DNA of 64,000 bases from Galdieria partita. Its lineage: Eukaryota; Rhodophyta; Bangiophyceae; Galdieriales; Galdieriaceae. The translations under genes were made by a program, and so were the position numbers. Every line of letters starts with the position of its first letter. Position 1 is the first letter of the stretch. Under the pieces are notes generated by a model. The model made no database searches. It was not told the origin of the DNA and saw nothing but the letters and a program-made list of their open reading frames with translations. Where the stretch lies: contig BQMJ01000058.1 of assembly GCA_025991245.1 (NCBI GenBank), positions 1 to 64,000 of the forward strand, read 5' to 3'. Of this stretch, positions 25,572 through 37,020 are shown piece after piece.

Positions 25572-28500
25572 ATGGCTTTGGCGTTTTGTAGAAATATACA
25601 ACTCACAACTAGTGGCAAACTTTGCTTGTATTGTCGTCGTTCATTGACAAAAACACTAAAGTGTCATAAGCAACTTTATCGATATTCTAAACTTTCTACC
25701 GAACTGTTTTGCGCGAAACAAGATGAACGATATTTTCATTCGCAAACGGCTTTGTCGTTGCCTTCAACGGAAAAGAAGATCGACTATAACAAACTATCTC
25801 CCATGTTGAAACACTATTGGGATACTAAGAGCGAACATCCTGATTATCTTTTATTATATCGAGTGGGAGATTTTTACGAATCATTTTTTGAGGACGCCCA
25901 AGTGCTTTCAGATACTCTGGAAGTAGTAAGTATTTGAACTCTTTATGCATATTTGCAGTTTTTAGATCTTGTTTATAGACTCTGACTAGTAAAGATGGAG
26001 GAAAGGATCTAGGTTTCAAGGTTCCTATGTCAGGAATACCTCAACATTCTTTGGATAAATATCTTTCTGTGTTATTGAAGAAAAACGTCAAAGTTGCAGT
26101 TTGTGATCAAACTGAATCTGCAACAATGACTCAAGCAGGTTCCTTAGTAAAGAGACAAGTAACTCGTCTACTCACACCAGGCACTTTGACAGAAGATTCC
26201 ATGCTTGACGCTAAGAAGAATAACTACTTGGCAGCTATTACTGTAGATACGAATTCTTCGACAAAGGAGTTGAACAAAGTGAATTGGGCGATTGCTTATG
26301 TTGATACTTCTACAGGAGAATTTCAAGGAATAGAAGGGAAGGATATCGATGCATTTTTTAGAGAACTAGTGAGAGTTTCTCCTTCGGAAGTTTTGATGGA
26401 AGACAATTCGATATGGAATAGTACTCTAGAAGAACACTGTATCACTTGGCAGTTACCGGAATTATGTTACACCGCTAGACCTGTTCACTCTTTTGACAAT
26501 CAATTGGGCAAACAACAACTGTTACAAAGATTTCAGTGTAATAGCGTTGAAGTTTTTGGTTTAAAAGAATCTAGCTTGTTACTTAAAGCTTGTGCAGCGA
26601 TATTTCATTATTTGCAAGAAACCATTGAAAGAATGGCACCAATCAAGTTGCATTTCTTTCAGTTGCATAGAGCTGATGAATTTGTTTATCTGGATGAAAA
26701 TACTTTAAGAAACTTAGAAGTACTTGAGACATTAAGAGAAGGGAATAAGAAGGGTTCCTTACTGTGGTCTGTTGATCGCACTGTCACTTGTATGGGAGCA
26801 AGACTGTTGCGTCGTTGGTTGTTACACCCATTGAGAGATTGCCGTGTATTAAATTCAAGATATGATTTTATAGAGTTACTTTCTGAAAATTCGGAGATTC
26901 TTTCAGCTATAGTTAATACACTCAAAGGTTTAACTGATTTGGAAAGATTGGCTTGTCGTATTGGTTCACTTCGTGCAAATGAAAAGGACTTTTATCATGT
27001 AGGAGAATCTTTGAAGAAGATACCTCGCTTATTATATATCTTGAAAGGGTTGAATCTTTCTTCCAGAGATAGACAGCAAGAAGTGGTCGAATTACTGTCA
27101 ACTATTTTGGATCCCTTGTCAGAAGAGTTGATTAGAGTTATAGTGGAAGAAATCGATGCCAACATTACTTTATCATCATCAGTTTCTTCGAATCCTCGTG
27201 TTGCAGACAAATTGGGAGCAACCAATGTTGGAAATGTCTTTTTTGTTCGAAGTGGAAAACATCAACAATTGGAAGAATTGGAAAGTGAATACAAGATTCA
27301 TATACAATGGATACTAGAATATGAAAGAAAGGAAAGAAAAAGATTAGGATTACCCAACTTGAAAGTTGGTTATCACAAATCTTTAGGTTATTATATTTCC
27401 ATTTCCAAGCGTTCACTTTCCAAAGTGCCAAATGACTATATTCGAAAGCAAACCCTCATAGGAGAAGAACGCTATACCACTACTCAATTATTGGAAAAAG
27501 AAAGAAGTATTTTATATGTTCGAGAATGCATTGCCACAAAGGAACGTGAAATTTTTGATGCCTTTCGTAACCATTTGCAACAATATGCACCTTCATTACA
27601 AAGAATAGCTGAAGCTATAGCAACATTGGATGTCTTTTGTGGTTTGACAAAAGTGGCTATGGAAAGAGAATATTGTCGACCTCAACTGCATGGATTGGAT
27701 GATCGAGATAAGAATGTCTCAAGTTTGGAACCTTTGTTGAAAATAGAAAATGGTCGTCATCCAGTAGTTGAGCAAATGATTCCACCCGGAACCTTTGTTT
27801 CCAATTCTATTGACTTATCTCATCAATCACATCGTCTAATAATCTTGACAGGGCCCAATTCTTCTGGCAAAAGTTGTTATTTGCGTCAAATTGGGACAAT
27901 TCAATTATTGGCTCAAATTGGTAGCTTTGTACCTGCACAAGAAGCTCAATTAAGTATTATGGATGCAATATTTACTCGAGTTGGAGCAGTAGATGATATT
28001 GGCTCTGGTCAAAGTACATTTATGGTGGAAATGACTGAAACTGCAAGAATACTGCGTCAAGCAACTAGAAGTTCCTTGGTATTATTGGATGAAATTGGTC
28101 GAGGGACGGTAAGAAAGATGAAAATTGTTGGAGTGATAGTCTTTTGAGTATTGATTACTTTTTAGACAACTTTAGATGGTTTAAGTATTGCATGGAGTGT
28201 AGCAGAGTATCTTTCTTCTCATATTCAATGTCTGAGTATTTTTGCTACTCATTATCATGAGATGAATGAACTAGCTTCAGTTTTTCCTTGGATTGCCAAT
28301 TTACAAGTAAAAGTCATTGAAGAGGGTGAACAAGTAATATTTTTGCACAAGGTTGTTCCTGGAGGAGCCAATAAAAGTTATGGTATTCAAGTAGCTGGTC
28401 TCGCAGGCTTGCCTGTTGTTGTAGTGGAGAGAGCTCGAACAATTTGGAGGACTTTGGAACAGGTAGGAATGCAAATGAATGATGTATTAAAGACACAGTT

Positions 28501-28714
28501 GTATCAAGTAAGCAATGGAAATGAAGCCATTTCAAGAGAGGAACGGAAAGATGAGATGTCGACCGCAAAGTACAATCAGAATAACAGTTGTGACATGGAA
28601 TATATGCAACAACAATTAAATACAATGAAACAGCAATTGGCAATATTGGATACACAATTTCAAGAATGGCTTACTAAAAACAAACGAGAAGAAGATAATG
28701 AGCATTGCATATAA
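25572..28714 (+). CDS. Organellar MutS-type mismatch repair ATPase
   Basis: Recognises mispaired DNA, probably in mitochondria or plastid. Three exons (25572-25925, 25979-28108, 28166-28714; introns 53 and 57 bp) give about 1010 aa. The N-terminal 70 residues are basic, Ser/Arg-rich and acid-poor, like a targeting peptide. Domain I carries the mismatch-reading motif GDFYE near residue 100, typical of bacterial MutS and of eukaryotic MSH1 and MSH6. The ATPase has Walker A (TGPNSSGKS), signature (STFMVEMTE), Walker B with DEIGRGT, and the switch histidine ATHYHE. The exon 2/3 junction lies inside GRGTTTLDGLS. No C-terminal GIY-YIG domain follows, unlike plant MSH1; the tail is a short coiled coil. 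All catalytic motifs are intact. Confidence 0.9.
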
Positions 28715-28811
28715 GAAAGCAATATAGAAGAATGTGCTTTTCGTCGAAGAATTGAACAATGATATGTATATATAAATGATTCAATTCTGCATTCGAAACA
28801 ATAAAGATATC

Positions 28812-30755
28812 TTATATTCCATCATAGGAAGGAGTTTCAAATGTTTGATGTGATGATAATCGAAGCATCCAAGCTTGTCGATAGCCTTCCATATAGGCCA
28901 TATCATATCTCCAAGTGTATAGCCATAAGAAGAACTGAGTACGTGCAGATATATATCTTTGTTGTTGTATCTTCAAGGCTCTTTGAATCAATGTTCTTCT
29001 TATTGCCTTTCGTAGTCCATTGGATATTTCACAAGAATGCTCCTTATTACAACAATCTACGAAGAAAACAGGTATTTGCTGTTTTAAGCATTGTTCTATT
29101 ATCTGTCTTCCATATTTCATGGGACTTTCGTCTTTGGAAAAACGAACAGGAAGTATAACTCCATCGATTCCATTCAGAAAACGAGATACATTTTGACGAT
29201 CATAATAAGAAGAAATAAGTATGTCTTGATATAAACTATGTTTCCATCTGGAAGCCAGAATACTTGAATGAATAGTAGTATCCAACCAATTCATATAGAG
29301 TTGCCAAAGAAATGACTTTCCAAGGCTTCCCCAATCCAAAGCTGCGTGATGAAGAAAGTTCCGTATAGAAATACTTTTCGTAACTTGAGTCCAGGGCAAT
29401 GTCCAAATAGAAACATTTCCATCTAGAAAATATAACTGATTGCTTGGTTTCTCAGGAATAGAATTAGTTTCCACTGGATGGCTATTATATCTCATCCCAT
29501 AAGGATTTTGATCATAAGGGTCATGACTAGAGTTCATGTCAAATAAAGTACCCACCAATGAAGAAGAACCATCAACTAACAACAAACGAACATATCTTTT
29601 GTACAAAGCAATTTCATTCATACCAAGAAAAGATAAGCTGTTCAAGGACTGTAACAAACCATTCATACTTGCCGAATCGTAACAATATCCATTAAGAACA
29701 AAATTTGAGCCATAACAAAACTCCCATAATTCATCATCTCGATTAGATAGACAACCCATATCCAAGCCAATCAATCGATAATTCCACTCCCGAGCTCCAT
29801 CTTCAAAGCCATCCTTATAACCTATTGAACGAGCTTTCCACCAATAATAAATGCCCATAATAAGTTGAAATAACAAAGTTATCCAATTCTGACCGATTGT
29901 GAAAGGATGCAAATATCTTACAGCAGGATGTTCAAATGCAAAACGTTGCATCAGATAACGTTTCATTTTAAGACATAGATCTTCTAATCTTGACTCAAAT
30001 AAACTCGAACAACTCTTGGAAAGCACAAGCAATGGAATACCTTCTTTCATGGCGACTTGTATAGTTCTTTGTATGATGATATCTGCAGTGTCCTGCGGTG
30101 AATAAATAAGTACAGCATGAGCTGTTTCAGACAAGCGATGACGAAAGTGTAAAAGAAGACGATGCAGTAAGGGATAACGTTGACCTGCTATTATGGCATC
30201 CATAGCTGCACAATTCCAAGTAGCTAAACCTCTCAACAAGTATTTTATCTGCGCAAGTTTTTCTCTCTTCAACGCTTCAGGCAATTCACTAATGGATAAG
30301 AACAGAATACATGTTGTCTCTCCTATGACTCTTTCAACTCCTCCTTGTATTAGATCCATACAAAGAATCCCATTCGAATCTAAGAGATAAGGAAGTATAT
30401 CTTCTTTCCGTGCTGATGGACCAAGCAAACAAAGAACGTTAATTTTGTCAAGAGTTTGCAATTCTCTATTGTGCCGAAGAAAAGAAACTTCACGAAGGAA
30501 AGACAAAATATCTTCTTGAAAACATTTTTTGTTTCTAGCAACACAAGATTGAGATCCTGATCGTAGCTCCTCACCTCTACAAAGCGTATTCAACTTTTTG
30601 TCGTAATATTGATATATACATATTGTAGATCCTATTCCTATACTTATTCCAAACCAATGCTTCTTCAAATAAAACAAAAGTTGCCACTTTACATTGGGTT
30701 GACGAGTCACTCGAAAAGTCGTTGGGATACAATATTGGCCAATAGAACGCCACAT
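28812..30755 (-). CDS. Unrecognised 647-aa protein with N-terminal membrane segment
   Basis: A single-exon open frame of 647 codons from the ATG of MWRSIGQYC. The N-terminal 30 residues are basic, and a hydrophobic stretch follows at about 33-50 (HWFGISIGIGSTICIYQYY). This suggests a membrane anchor, perhaps in mitochondria or ER. A second aromatic-rich hydrophobic segment lies near residue 300 (LLFQLIMGIYYWW). Two short similar motifs occur, GYKDGFEDGAREW and YMEGYRQAW. I recognise no catalytic motif or family. It is divergent from TRM9, with start codons 24 bp apart, and converges on MutS with a 97-bp gap. Its length and intact frame argue for a real gene; the function is unknown. Confidence 0.7.
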   Translation of the reverse strand: MWRSIGQYCIPTTFRVTRQPNVKWQLLFYLKKHWFGISIGIGSTICIYQYYDKKLNTLCRGEELRSGSQSCVARNKKCFQEDILSFLREVSFLRHNRELQTLDKINVLCLLGPSARKEDILPYLLDSNGILCMDLIQGGVERVIGETTCILFLSISELPEALKREKLAQIKYLLRGLATWNCAAMDAIIAGQRYPLLHRLLLHFRHRLSETAHAVLIYSPQDTADIIIQRTIQVAMKEGIPLLVLSKSCSSLFESRLEDLCLKMKRYLMQRFAFEHPAVRYLHPFTIGQNWITLLFQLIMGIYYWWKARSIGYKDGFEDGAREWNYRLIGLDMGCLSNRDDELWEFCYGSNFVLNGYCYDSASMNGLLQSLNSLSFLGMNEIALYKRYVRLLLVDGSSSLVGTLFDMNSSHDPYDQNPYGMRYNSHPVETNSIPEKPSNQLYFLDGNVSIWTLPWTQVTKSISIRNFLHHAALDWGSLGKSFLWQLYMNWLDTTIHSSILASRWKHSLYQDILISSYYDRQNVSRFLNGIDGVILPVRFSKDESPMKYGRQIIEQCLKQQIPVFFVDCCNKEHSCEISNGLRKAIRRTLIQRALKIQQQRYISARTQFFLWLYTWRYDMAYMEGYRQAWMLRLSSHQTFETPSYDGI

Positions 30756-30779
30756 AGCAGGAATGGTTTGGTCGTTGGA

Positions 30780-31593
30780 ATGGAAATGAATAGAATAGCT
30801 TCACTTCAGTCTAAATGGTTTATAGAATTTGAAAGAAGTAATGTTCATAATATATATGATAGAATAGCGGAGCACTTTACAAAAACAAGATATAGAATAT
30901 GGCCTGGTGTAGAGCAGTTTCTAAGACAAAGGAGCCCTTTTGATACTGTTTTGGATGTTGGGTGTGGAAACGGAAAGAATCTTATCTCACATAACCATAA
31001 TCTTTTTTGTATCGGAATCGATAGGTTTGGAGCTCTTTTGTAGAATATTTATTTATTTGCTCTATTCATATGAGTGATATAGGTGCGTTCCTCTTGTAAG
31101 GACTTGTAAAGAACGTCAATTGGAAACTGCTGTAGCGGATATGCTCGAGTTGCCTTTTCAGTCAGAAAAGTTTGATGTAGTATTATGTATAGCAGTTTTG
31201 CATCACTTGTGTACTCGGGAAAGACGAATATTAGCCATACAAGAAATGGGAAGGGTCTTGAGACAAGGTGGAAGTTGTCTCTTATATGTTTGGGCAGCTG
31301 AAGAGAAGAATGGAAAGGATGACGTAAAGAATACAAAAGCTAGAGAAAAGATGCGATTTCTGGATGAAAGTAAACAAGAAGCTCTGATTCCTTGGGTTAT
31401 GATTGAACATGAAAAGAAGACAAAAGCAACTCAACTTGAGGATACTGTTCAACATTGCACTTTGGAAAGGTATTATCATTTATATCGTCAAGGAGAGTTG
31501 GAAGAGGAATGTTTACAAAGTAATTGCTTTCATATTCAACATTCTTATTATGAACAAAGCAATTGGTGTGTAGTATTGAATAAGAAGAAATAA
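30780..31593 (+). CDS. TRM9: TRM9-type tRNA wobble-uridine methyltransferase
   Basis: SAM-dependent enzyme that completes carboxymethylated U34 (mcm5U/mcm5s2U) in tRNA anticodons, normally with the small partner Trm112. Two exons (30780-31024 and 31083-31593, intron 58 bp) give about 251 aa, close to yeast Trm9. Diagnostic stretches are the N-terminal AEHFTKTRYRIWPGVEQFL, SAM motif I VLDVGCGNGKNL, the DMLELPF segment, AVLHHLCTRERR, and the family signature YYHLYRQGELEEE. The junction restores IGIDRCVPLV. An in-frame ATG also lies at 30786. The gene overlaps no coding sequence upstream but starts 24 bp from the divergent orphan gene. It ends 15 bp from the stop of NOP4, so the 3' UTRs must overlap. 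Confidence 0.9.
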
Positions 31594-31608
31594 TACACTT
31601 TTAGACTA

Positions 31609-33717
31609 TCATTTTAACAACTTCATTTTCTTTCGTCTATGAAGTGACTTTTGTTTGGAATGAGTTGTTTGTATTGTGGAATTTTGTTTGGAATCTTTCA
31701 ACAGCGACAGATGACTTGTCTCTTTCTTCTTCATTTGCAACTCCTCTTCCTTATTCTTCTTCTTCTTCTTCTCCAGAGCTAATAACTTGCGTTTGTCTTG
31801 CAATGCAAACTCCACAATCAGACGACGTCCTTTCCATTCATCATGAAAGGTTCCGAGTATATCTGAATCTCTATTCAATCGTTGTAGACACTTTTCAGCA
31901 ATAAGAGGATCTGTAAATTGTACAAATCCTCGACAAGTCGAGCGAAAACTTCCATCCTTCAGTTTCCTATTGGAATCACGAAGAATAAATGCATTCTTTA
32001 ACAACTTTCGAGATGAGAGATTCATATGATTGTTTGCAATTTCTTCCTTTGCAACTATTTGTATCAACTTTCTCAGTTCTTTCTCAGTCATCGCACGTGG
32101 CAACTGATGAACACAAAGACGAGTTGAAGAAACGACTATATTAGGATTGCGTTCAACCTTTTGCTTTTTCCACTCATAAAGAGCCAAACGCTTTTGCAAT
32201 TCTGTCTCAGGATAATTTTTGGCAAGTTTGCTTTTGGGTTCTATAAAACCTTCTTCAAGAAGATGGAGATTTCTTGCTTCTGCGTCTTTCATCTCTTTGT
32301 TTTGTTGAGAATTGTCTTTGGATGCATGACTCACTATCAGTCTTCTTCCATCGAGTCGAATACCTCCAGAACTCACTTCTTTAGCAAGAACAGAATTCCT
32401 AAGTTTCTTTTGCAAAATAGGATCTTCCCATTCTTCCGATAATTCATTTGCTTTCTTCAGACACATAACTACGGAATGTTGTCTTGTAAAACGTACATAT
32501 GCCAATCCATTGCTCTGTCCAGTATTCTTATCTTTCTCTATCCAACATTTCTCTATTTTACCAAATGCCTCAAAACAAGACTCAACTTGAAACTCATCAA
32601 CACCCAAAGGGAGATTACGTATCCATACAGTTCTTCTATCAGAATCATCTTTCCTATCACTATATGCCAACGATGAACTTTCTATAATATTAACATCTTT
32701 ATCCACTTCTTGAGAGGTCTCTTTTGGATTGCTTTCTATCACAGCAGTACTTTGTTTCTCTTGCAAATATTTGTCTTTGGATAATGCATAATCAATGGCT
32801 ATTGTACGACCCTTCCATTCTATTCCATTCAAGTTGTTGATAGCATTTTCTGCATCTTTAGGAAGAAAATATTCAACAAAGCCATAACCAACACATAAGT
32901 TAGGATGTTGGGGATTCTTCGGAAGTCTCACAACTTTTACAGGACCTGATTTGGAAAATGTATTCATCAACTCCATTTCACTTGTTACAAAAGGTAAGTT
33001 TCGAACAACAACTGTACAGCGTTTGGTAATAGGAACATGTGCAAACGCAACATCAATATTGGCTTGCCACTTTTGACAAGATTGTTGCAAGTAAGAAATA
33101 TGCTCCTTTGCTATCTCCCAAGTAGAAAATATGCAATGTAGAATTCCTCTAATAGGTCCAATACACATACAAAAGCCTTTTAAAGTATTCAAGAGCTCAT
33201 ACAATTGCTCTATCCAAGGCACTTGTACAATCGGTTGGATGAGAATAGTTCTTTTCATTATGTCTTGAGAATTACTTGCATATGAAGAATCCAATAATCG
33301 TTTTAAACTTTTGCCTTTACCTAAACCCAAAAGTTTGGAGGACTTGGGAGCAACCCACGGAGTTTCCTCTCCTTGTTGATCAGATTTTTCCGTCTTAGTC
33401 CTTCTCAAAGCATAATCAACTAAAATACGCTGACCACAAAAAACTAGTCTTTGTCCTAAATCCAATACTTTGGCTGCATCTTCCACTCGTTGAAACTTGA
33501 CAAAGCCATAGCCTCGGCACTGCCCAGTCACAGCATCGTTAACAACTAAACAACGCTTGACCGGACCAAAGCTTTGAAAATACGACGTCAACTCCTCTTC
33601 TGTTGTGACTCGGTCGAGATTATTTATGAATAAACAACGTTTGTCTATCAAGTTTGCACAAGTTTTGTATGACTGGACGATGCCTCTGTACGGTTCCGCC
33701 CTGTCTTCCTCCATCAT
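31609..33717 (-). CDS. NOP4: NOP4/RBM28 nucleolar multi-RRM protein
   Basis: A nucleolar RNA-binding protein needed for large-subunit rRNA processing. It is a single exon of 702 aa, about the size of yeast Nop4 (685) and human RBM28 (759). RRM 1 spans about residues 26-105 (RCLFINNL, RGYGFVKF). About 150-230 looks like a degenerate RRM lacking good RNP motifs. RRM 3 is about 230-312 (CTVVVRNLP, VGYGFVEYF). RRM 4 is about 358-455 (RTVWIRNLP, NGLAYVRF) with the family-specific GGIRLDGRRL. The last is about 548-650 (TRLCVHQLPRAMTEKELRKL, CRGFVQF). The linker HLLEEGFIEP also matches RBM28. The tail is Lys-rich. It lies 65 bp downstream of eL13 on the same strand. Confidence 0.9.
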   Translation of the reverse strand: MMEEDRAEPYRGIVQSYKTCANLIDKRCLFINNLDRVTTEEELTSYFQSFGPVKRCLVVNDAVTGQCRGYGFVKFQRVEDAAKVLDLGQRLVFCGQRILVDYALRRTKTEKSDQQGEETPWVAPKSSKLLGLGKGKSLKRLLDSSYASNSQDIMKRTILIQPIVQVPWIEQLYELLNTLKGFCMCIGPIRGILHCIFSTWEIAKEHISYLQQSCQKWQANIDVAFAHVPITKRCTVVVRNLPFVTSEMELMNTFSKSGPVKVVRLPKNPQHPNLCVGYGFVEYFLPKDAENAINNLNGIEWKGRTIAIDYALSKDKYLQEKQSTAVIESNPKETSQEVDKDVNIIESSSLAYSDRKDDSDRRTVWIRNLPLGVDEFQVESCFEAFGKIEKCWIEKDKNTGQSNGLAYVRFTRQHSVVMCLKKANELSEEWEDPILQKKLRNSVLAKEVSSGGIRLDGRRLIVSHASKDNSQQNKEMKDAEARNLHLLEEGFIEPKSKLAKNYPETELQKRLALYEWKKQKVERNPNIVVSSTRLCVHQLPRAMTEKELRKLIQIVAKEEIANNHMNLSSRKLLKNAFILRDSNRKLKDGSFRSTCRGFVQFTDPLIAEKCLQRLNRDSDILGTFHDEWKGRRLIVEFALQDKRKLLALEKKKKKNKEEELQMKKKETSHLSLLKDSKQNSTIQTTHSKQKSLHRRKKMKLLK

Positions 33718-33782
33718 CGTCTTCTCTTAAAAAGACATCAACTTGTTTCTTCAAAAAATTTTGAAAACAAAAAATATTCAGT

Positions 33783-34470
33783 TTATTCTTTCGAAATTTC
33801 TTCCGCTTCTTCTTGTTCCTTCTTCTTTTGCTTTCCTACTTCTTTTGCTTGCTTTCTTGCAGCTCTCAAAGTCTGATAAGCACTCTTGGAACGTTCTTCT
33901 TCTGTTACTGCTCGAATTTCTACACTTGACAAAGTTGTTGTAGATTGAATCGGTAATACATCTCCCATAACTTGTTTTGCCATTGCCAGTTCTGAAGGAT
34001 CGCTGTCTCCACTCTTTGGCTTGCCGTGTTTTCGAGGGAATAAGATAAGTCTCGACATGTATTCTTTCAGGCGTTGAACATTGGTCTGAAGAGACTCGAC
34101 TGAACGATTCTTTCTTCTACGGTCGACACTTATGCCAATCGTTGGAGCCAATCGTGGATTTATTTTGGCCTCTTTCAACTCTTCCAAAGTAAAACCTCTA
34201 CCAAGTCTTTCCCTCATATTGTATTTCACAGTGGGACAATGCACAATAGGTCTTAAGGGACCTTTGGCTGGACGAGGAGCTAAACGTGCTGCCTAAAAAA
34301 GACGACAATGGTCAGTCAACGATCTACAACAGAACAATCGTAAAGACCTTTTTCTGACGAGCTAATCTTCTTCTTTTTTTTCTCATAGGTTGGTTGAACC
34401 ATGTTTTTACTCTTCTTTGCCAGTCTTTGTGAAAGTGACCGTTAGGAACTACGTTGTTATGTCGAACCAT
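33783..34470 (-). CDS. RPL13: 60S ribosomal protein eL13
   Basis: Cytosolic large-subunit ribosomal protein. Two exons, 34470-34348 and 34292-33783, encode 210 aa, matching the usual 206-211 aa. The N-terminus reads [20 protein letters not shown]. The conserved core [36 protein letters not shown] and [18 protein letters not shown] follows. The intron (55 bp, 34293-34347) has an unusual GTCTTT donor, but both sides are fixed by eL13 homology, so the junction is secure. The tail is Lys/Glu-rich. The next gene on the strand is NOP4, another 60S factor, only 65 bp away. Confidence 0.95.
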
Positions 34471-34540
34471 TTTCTAAAAGGAACGACGTCGACCAATTTC
34501 ACCCCAAATGAAAAGATTTCTGAGTCGCCATTGTTTTTAT

Positions 34541-35225
<685 letters not shown>

Positions 35226-35444
35226 AGTTGTTGCTTAATGTGCGCTATTTCTTGTAAACAGATATAGATATTCTGTATACTATTTGCGGATAATAACTAC
35301 AAATAGCCTCAACCAATTGGAAGTCTTCTTTTCCACAACTTTGTATTGGGGATCAATCAATCATAAGAGAGAGAGAGATAGAACAATGATCACTATCAGT
35401 TCTTCAGTTTGTTAACAAAATATTGTGTGTTACTTGAAACTTTG

Positions 35445-36902
35445 ATGGAGAAAAATGTAGAGCTTACTACAATATCCAATATTCATTCTGTACAAGACCA
35501 AGCTGAAGAGAAAACCTCCAGTTTTGAAGGCTTACAATTCTCATCAGGACAATCAGAAGATTGGGCAGTAGGAGAGTCGATTCCTAAGCGAAATGTTGGA
35601 GTATGGCAACTAGCAAGTCTAGTTTATTTATTGACTGCTGGAGGTGGTTATGGATTGGAGCCTTTGGTCGGTGCAGCAGGTCCTTTACCAGCAATCATAG
35701 GAATCTTGATCTTTCCTTGGATATGGTCCGTTCCTCAAGCCTTGATGACAGCAGAATTATCCACTATGTTTCCCAAAGATGGTGGATTTGTCTTGTGGGT
35801 TTATGAAGCTTTTGGAAGTTTTTGTTCTTTTCAAGTTGGTTGGTGGACGTTTGTGGATTCTTTGGTTGATAATGCCTTATTACCTCGTCTATTTAGTGAT
35901 TATTTATCAGTTATTATAGGAAATAATAGCATATCTCGTTGGTGGACAACTTTGGGAGGAATAGTTATATTGTCTTTTTGTACTGCGCTGAATGTGATTG
36001 GATTACATATGGTGGGATGGGCTTCTGTTTTGTTTACTATTTTTGTATGTTTTCCATTTTTGTTGTTGGCATTGATGGGTATTCCAAGAGCTTCTCCTCA
36101 AGTTTGGTTAAGTTTCCGAGGGTGGAAGCAATCTCATTGGCGTTTATATTTTGCATCTTTATTGTGGAATCTATGTGGCTATGATAGTGCAGGTACTTGT
36201 GCAGGGGAAGTTCGAAATGCTTCTAAAACTTATCCAAAAGCTATTTTACTGTCATGTGCTATGGGAATTGTATCCTTTCTGCTTCCAATACTATCCACAG
36301 TAACATATAATCAGAATTGGGAGTTGTGGACGGATGCATTTTGGCCTCGGGCTTGTAATCAAGTAGTTGACGGACGTTGGTTAGGTTATTGGATTGCTTT
36401 GGGAGGAATCATTAGTTCAGTTGGCATGCTCAATTCTTTATTAGCGACATCTTCTCGTGCTTTATATGGAATGGTCATATGTGGTTTACTACCAAAACAC
36501 TTGGGATATTTACATTCCATGTATGCAACTCCGATATTTTGTATTTTGTTGGTTTCATTGGGTACTGCATTTTGTAGTATTTTCAGTTTTGAAAGTCTTT
36601 TACAAGTAGATTCTGTTTTATATAGTCTCAAGTTGGCATTGGAATTGTGTTCTTTTATAGGTCTTCGATATTCACAAGGACATCTTTTGAGACCTTTTCG
36701 AGTTGCGGGTGGAAAGAAAGTTGTTTGGTTATTAGTTGTGAGTGGATTATTTTGTTGTTGTGGAATGATTATGTTGAGTAATTGGGTTGCTGCAATGACT
36801 TGTGTAGTTATGATTGTATTGGGAATAGTTTTGTATCTTACTTTTCAAAAACTGGGCTGCATTATGATGCATTCAGTTGTACCAACAACAACAACAGTAT
36901 GA
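35445..36902 (+). CDS. APC-family amino acid/polyamine transporter, PUT-like
   Basis: A multi-pass membrane carrier for amino acids or polyamines, by proton or sodium symport. It is a single exon of 485 aa with about 12 hydrophobic segments. The start is the ATG of MEKNVELTTISN; a longer open frame upstream begins with TTG. The cytosolic N-terminus is 50-60 residues. TM1 carries the unwound-helix signature (LTAGGGYGLEPLVG), and TM6 has LLWNLCGYDSAGTCAGEV, as in plant PUT/LAT-like polyamine carriers. FPKDGGFVLWV after TM2 is also typical of that branch. The protein ends in a short Thr run. Substrate cannot be fixed from sequence. The next gene, SQD2, ends 118 bp away and converges. Confidence 0.85.
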   Translation: MEKNVELTTISNIHSVQDQAEEKTSSFEGLQFSSGQSEDWAVGESIPKRNVGVWQLASLVYLLTAGGGYGLEPLVGAAGPLPAIIGILIFPWIWSVPQALMTAELSTMFPKDGGFVLWVYEAFGSFCSFQVGWWTFVDSLVDNALLPRLFSDYLSVIIGNNSISRWWTTLGGIVILSFCTALNVIGLHMVGWASVLFTIFVCFPFLLLALMGIPRASPQVWLSFRGWKQSHWRLYFASLLWNLCGYDSAGTCAGEVRNASKTYPKAILLSCAMGIVSFLLPILSTVTYNQNWELWTDAFWPRACNQVVDGRWLGYWIALGGIISSVGMLNSLLATSSRALYGMVICGLLPKHLGYLHSMYATPIFCILLVSLGTAFCSIFSFESLLQVDSVLYSLKLALELCSFIGLRYSQGHLLRPFRVAGGKKVVWLLVVSGLFCCCGMIMLSNWVAAMTCVVMIVLGIVLYLTFQKLGCIMMHSVVPTTTTV

Positions 36903-37020
36903 ATAATCGAACCACAATATGTAGCAAAATCCATCCTATAAGAAATCATACGAGAATCATATCTCTTCTCCCAATTACTGAACCAGCAATCAACTTCTCC
37001 TTTGAAAGTTGCTATGAGAA

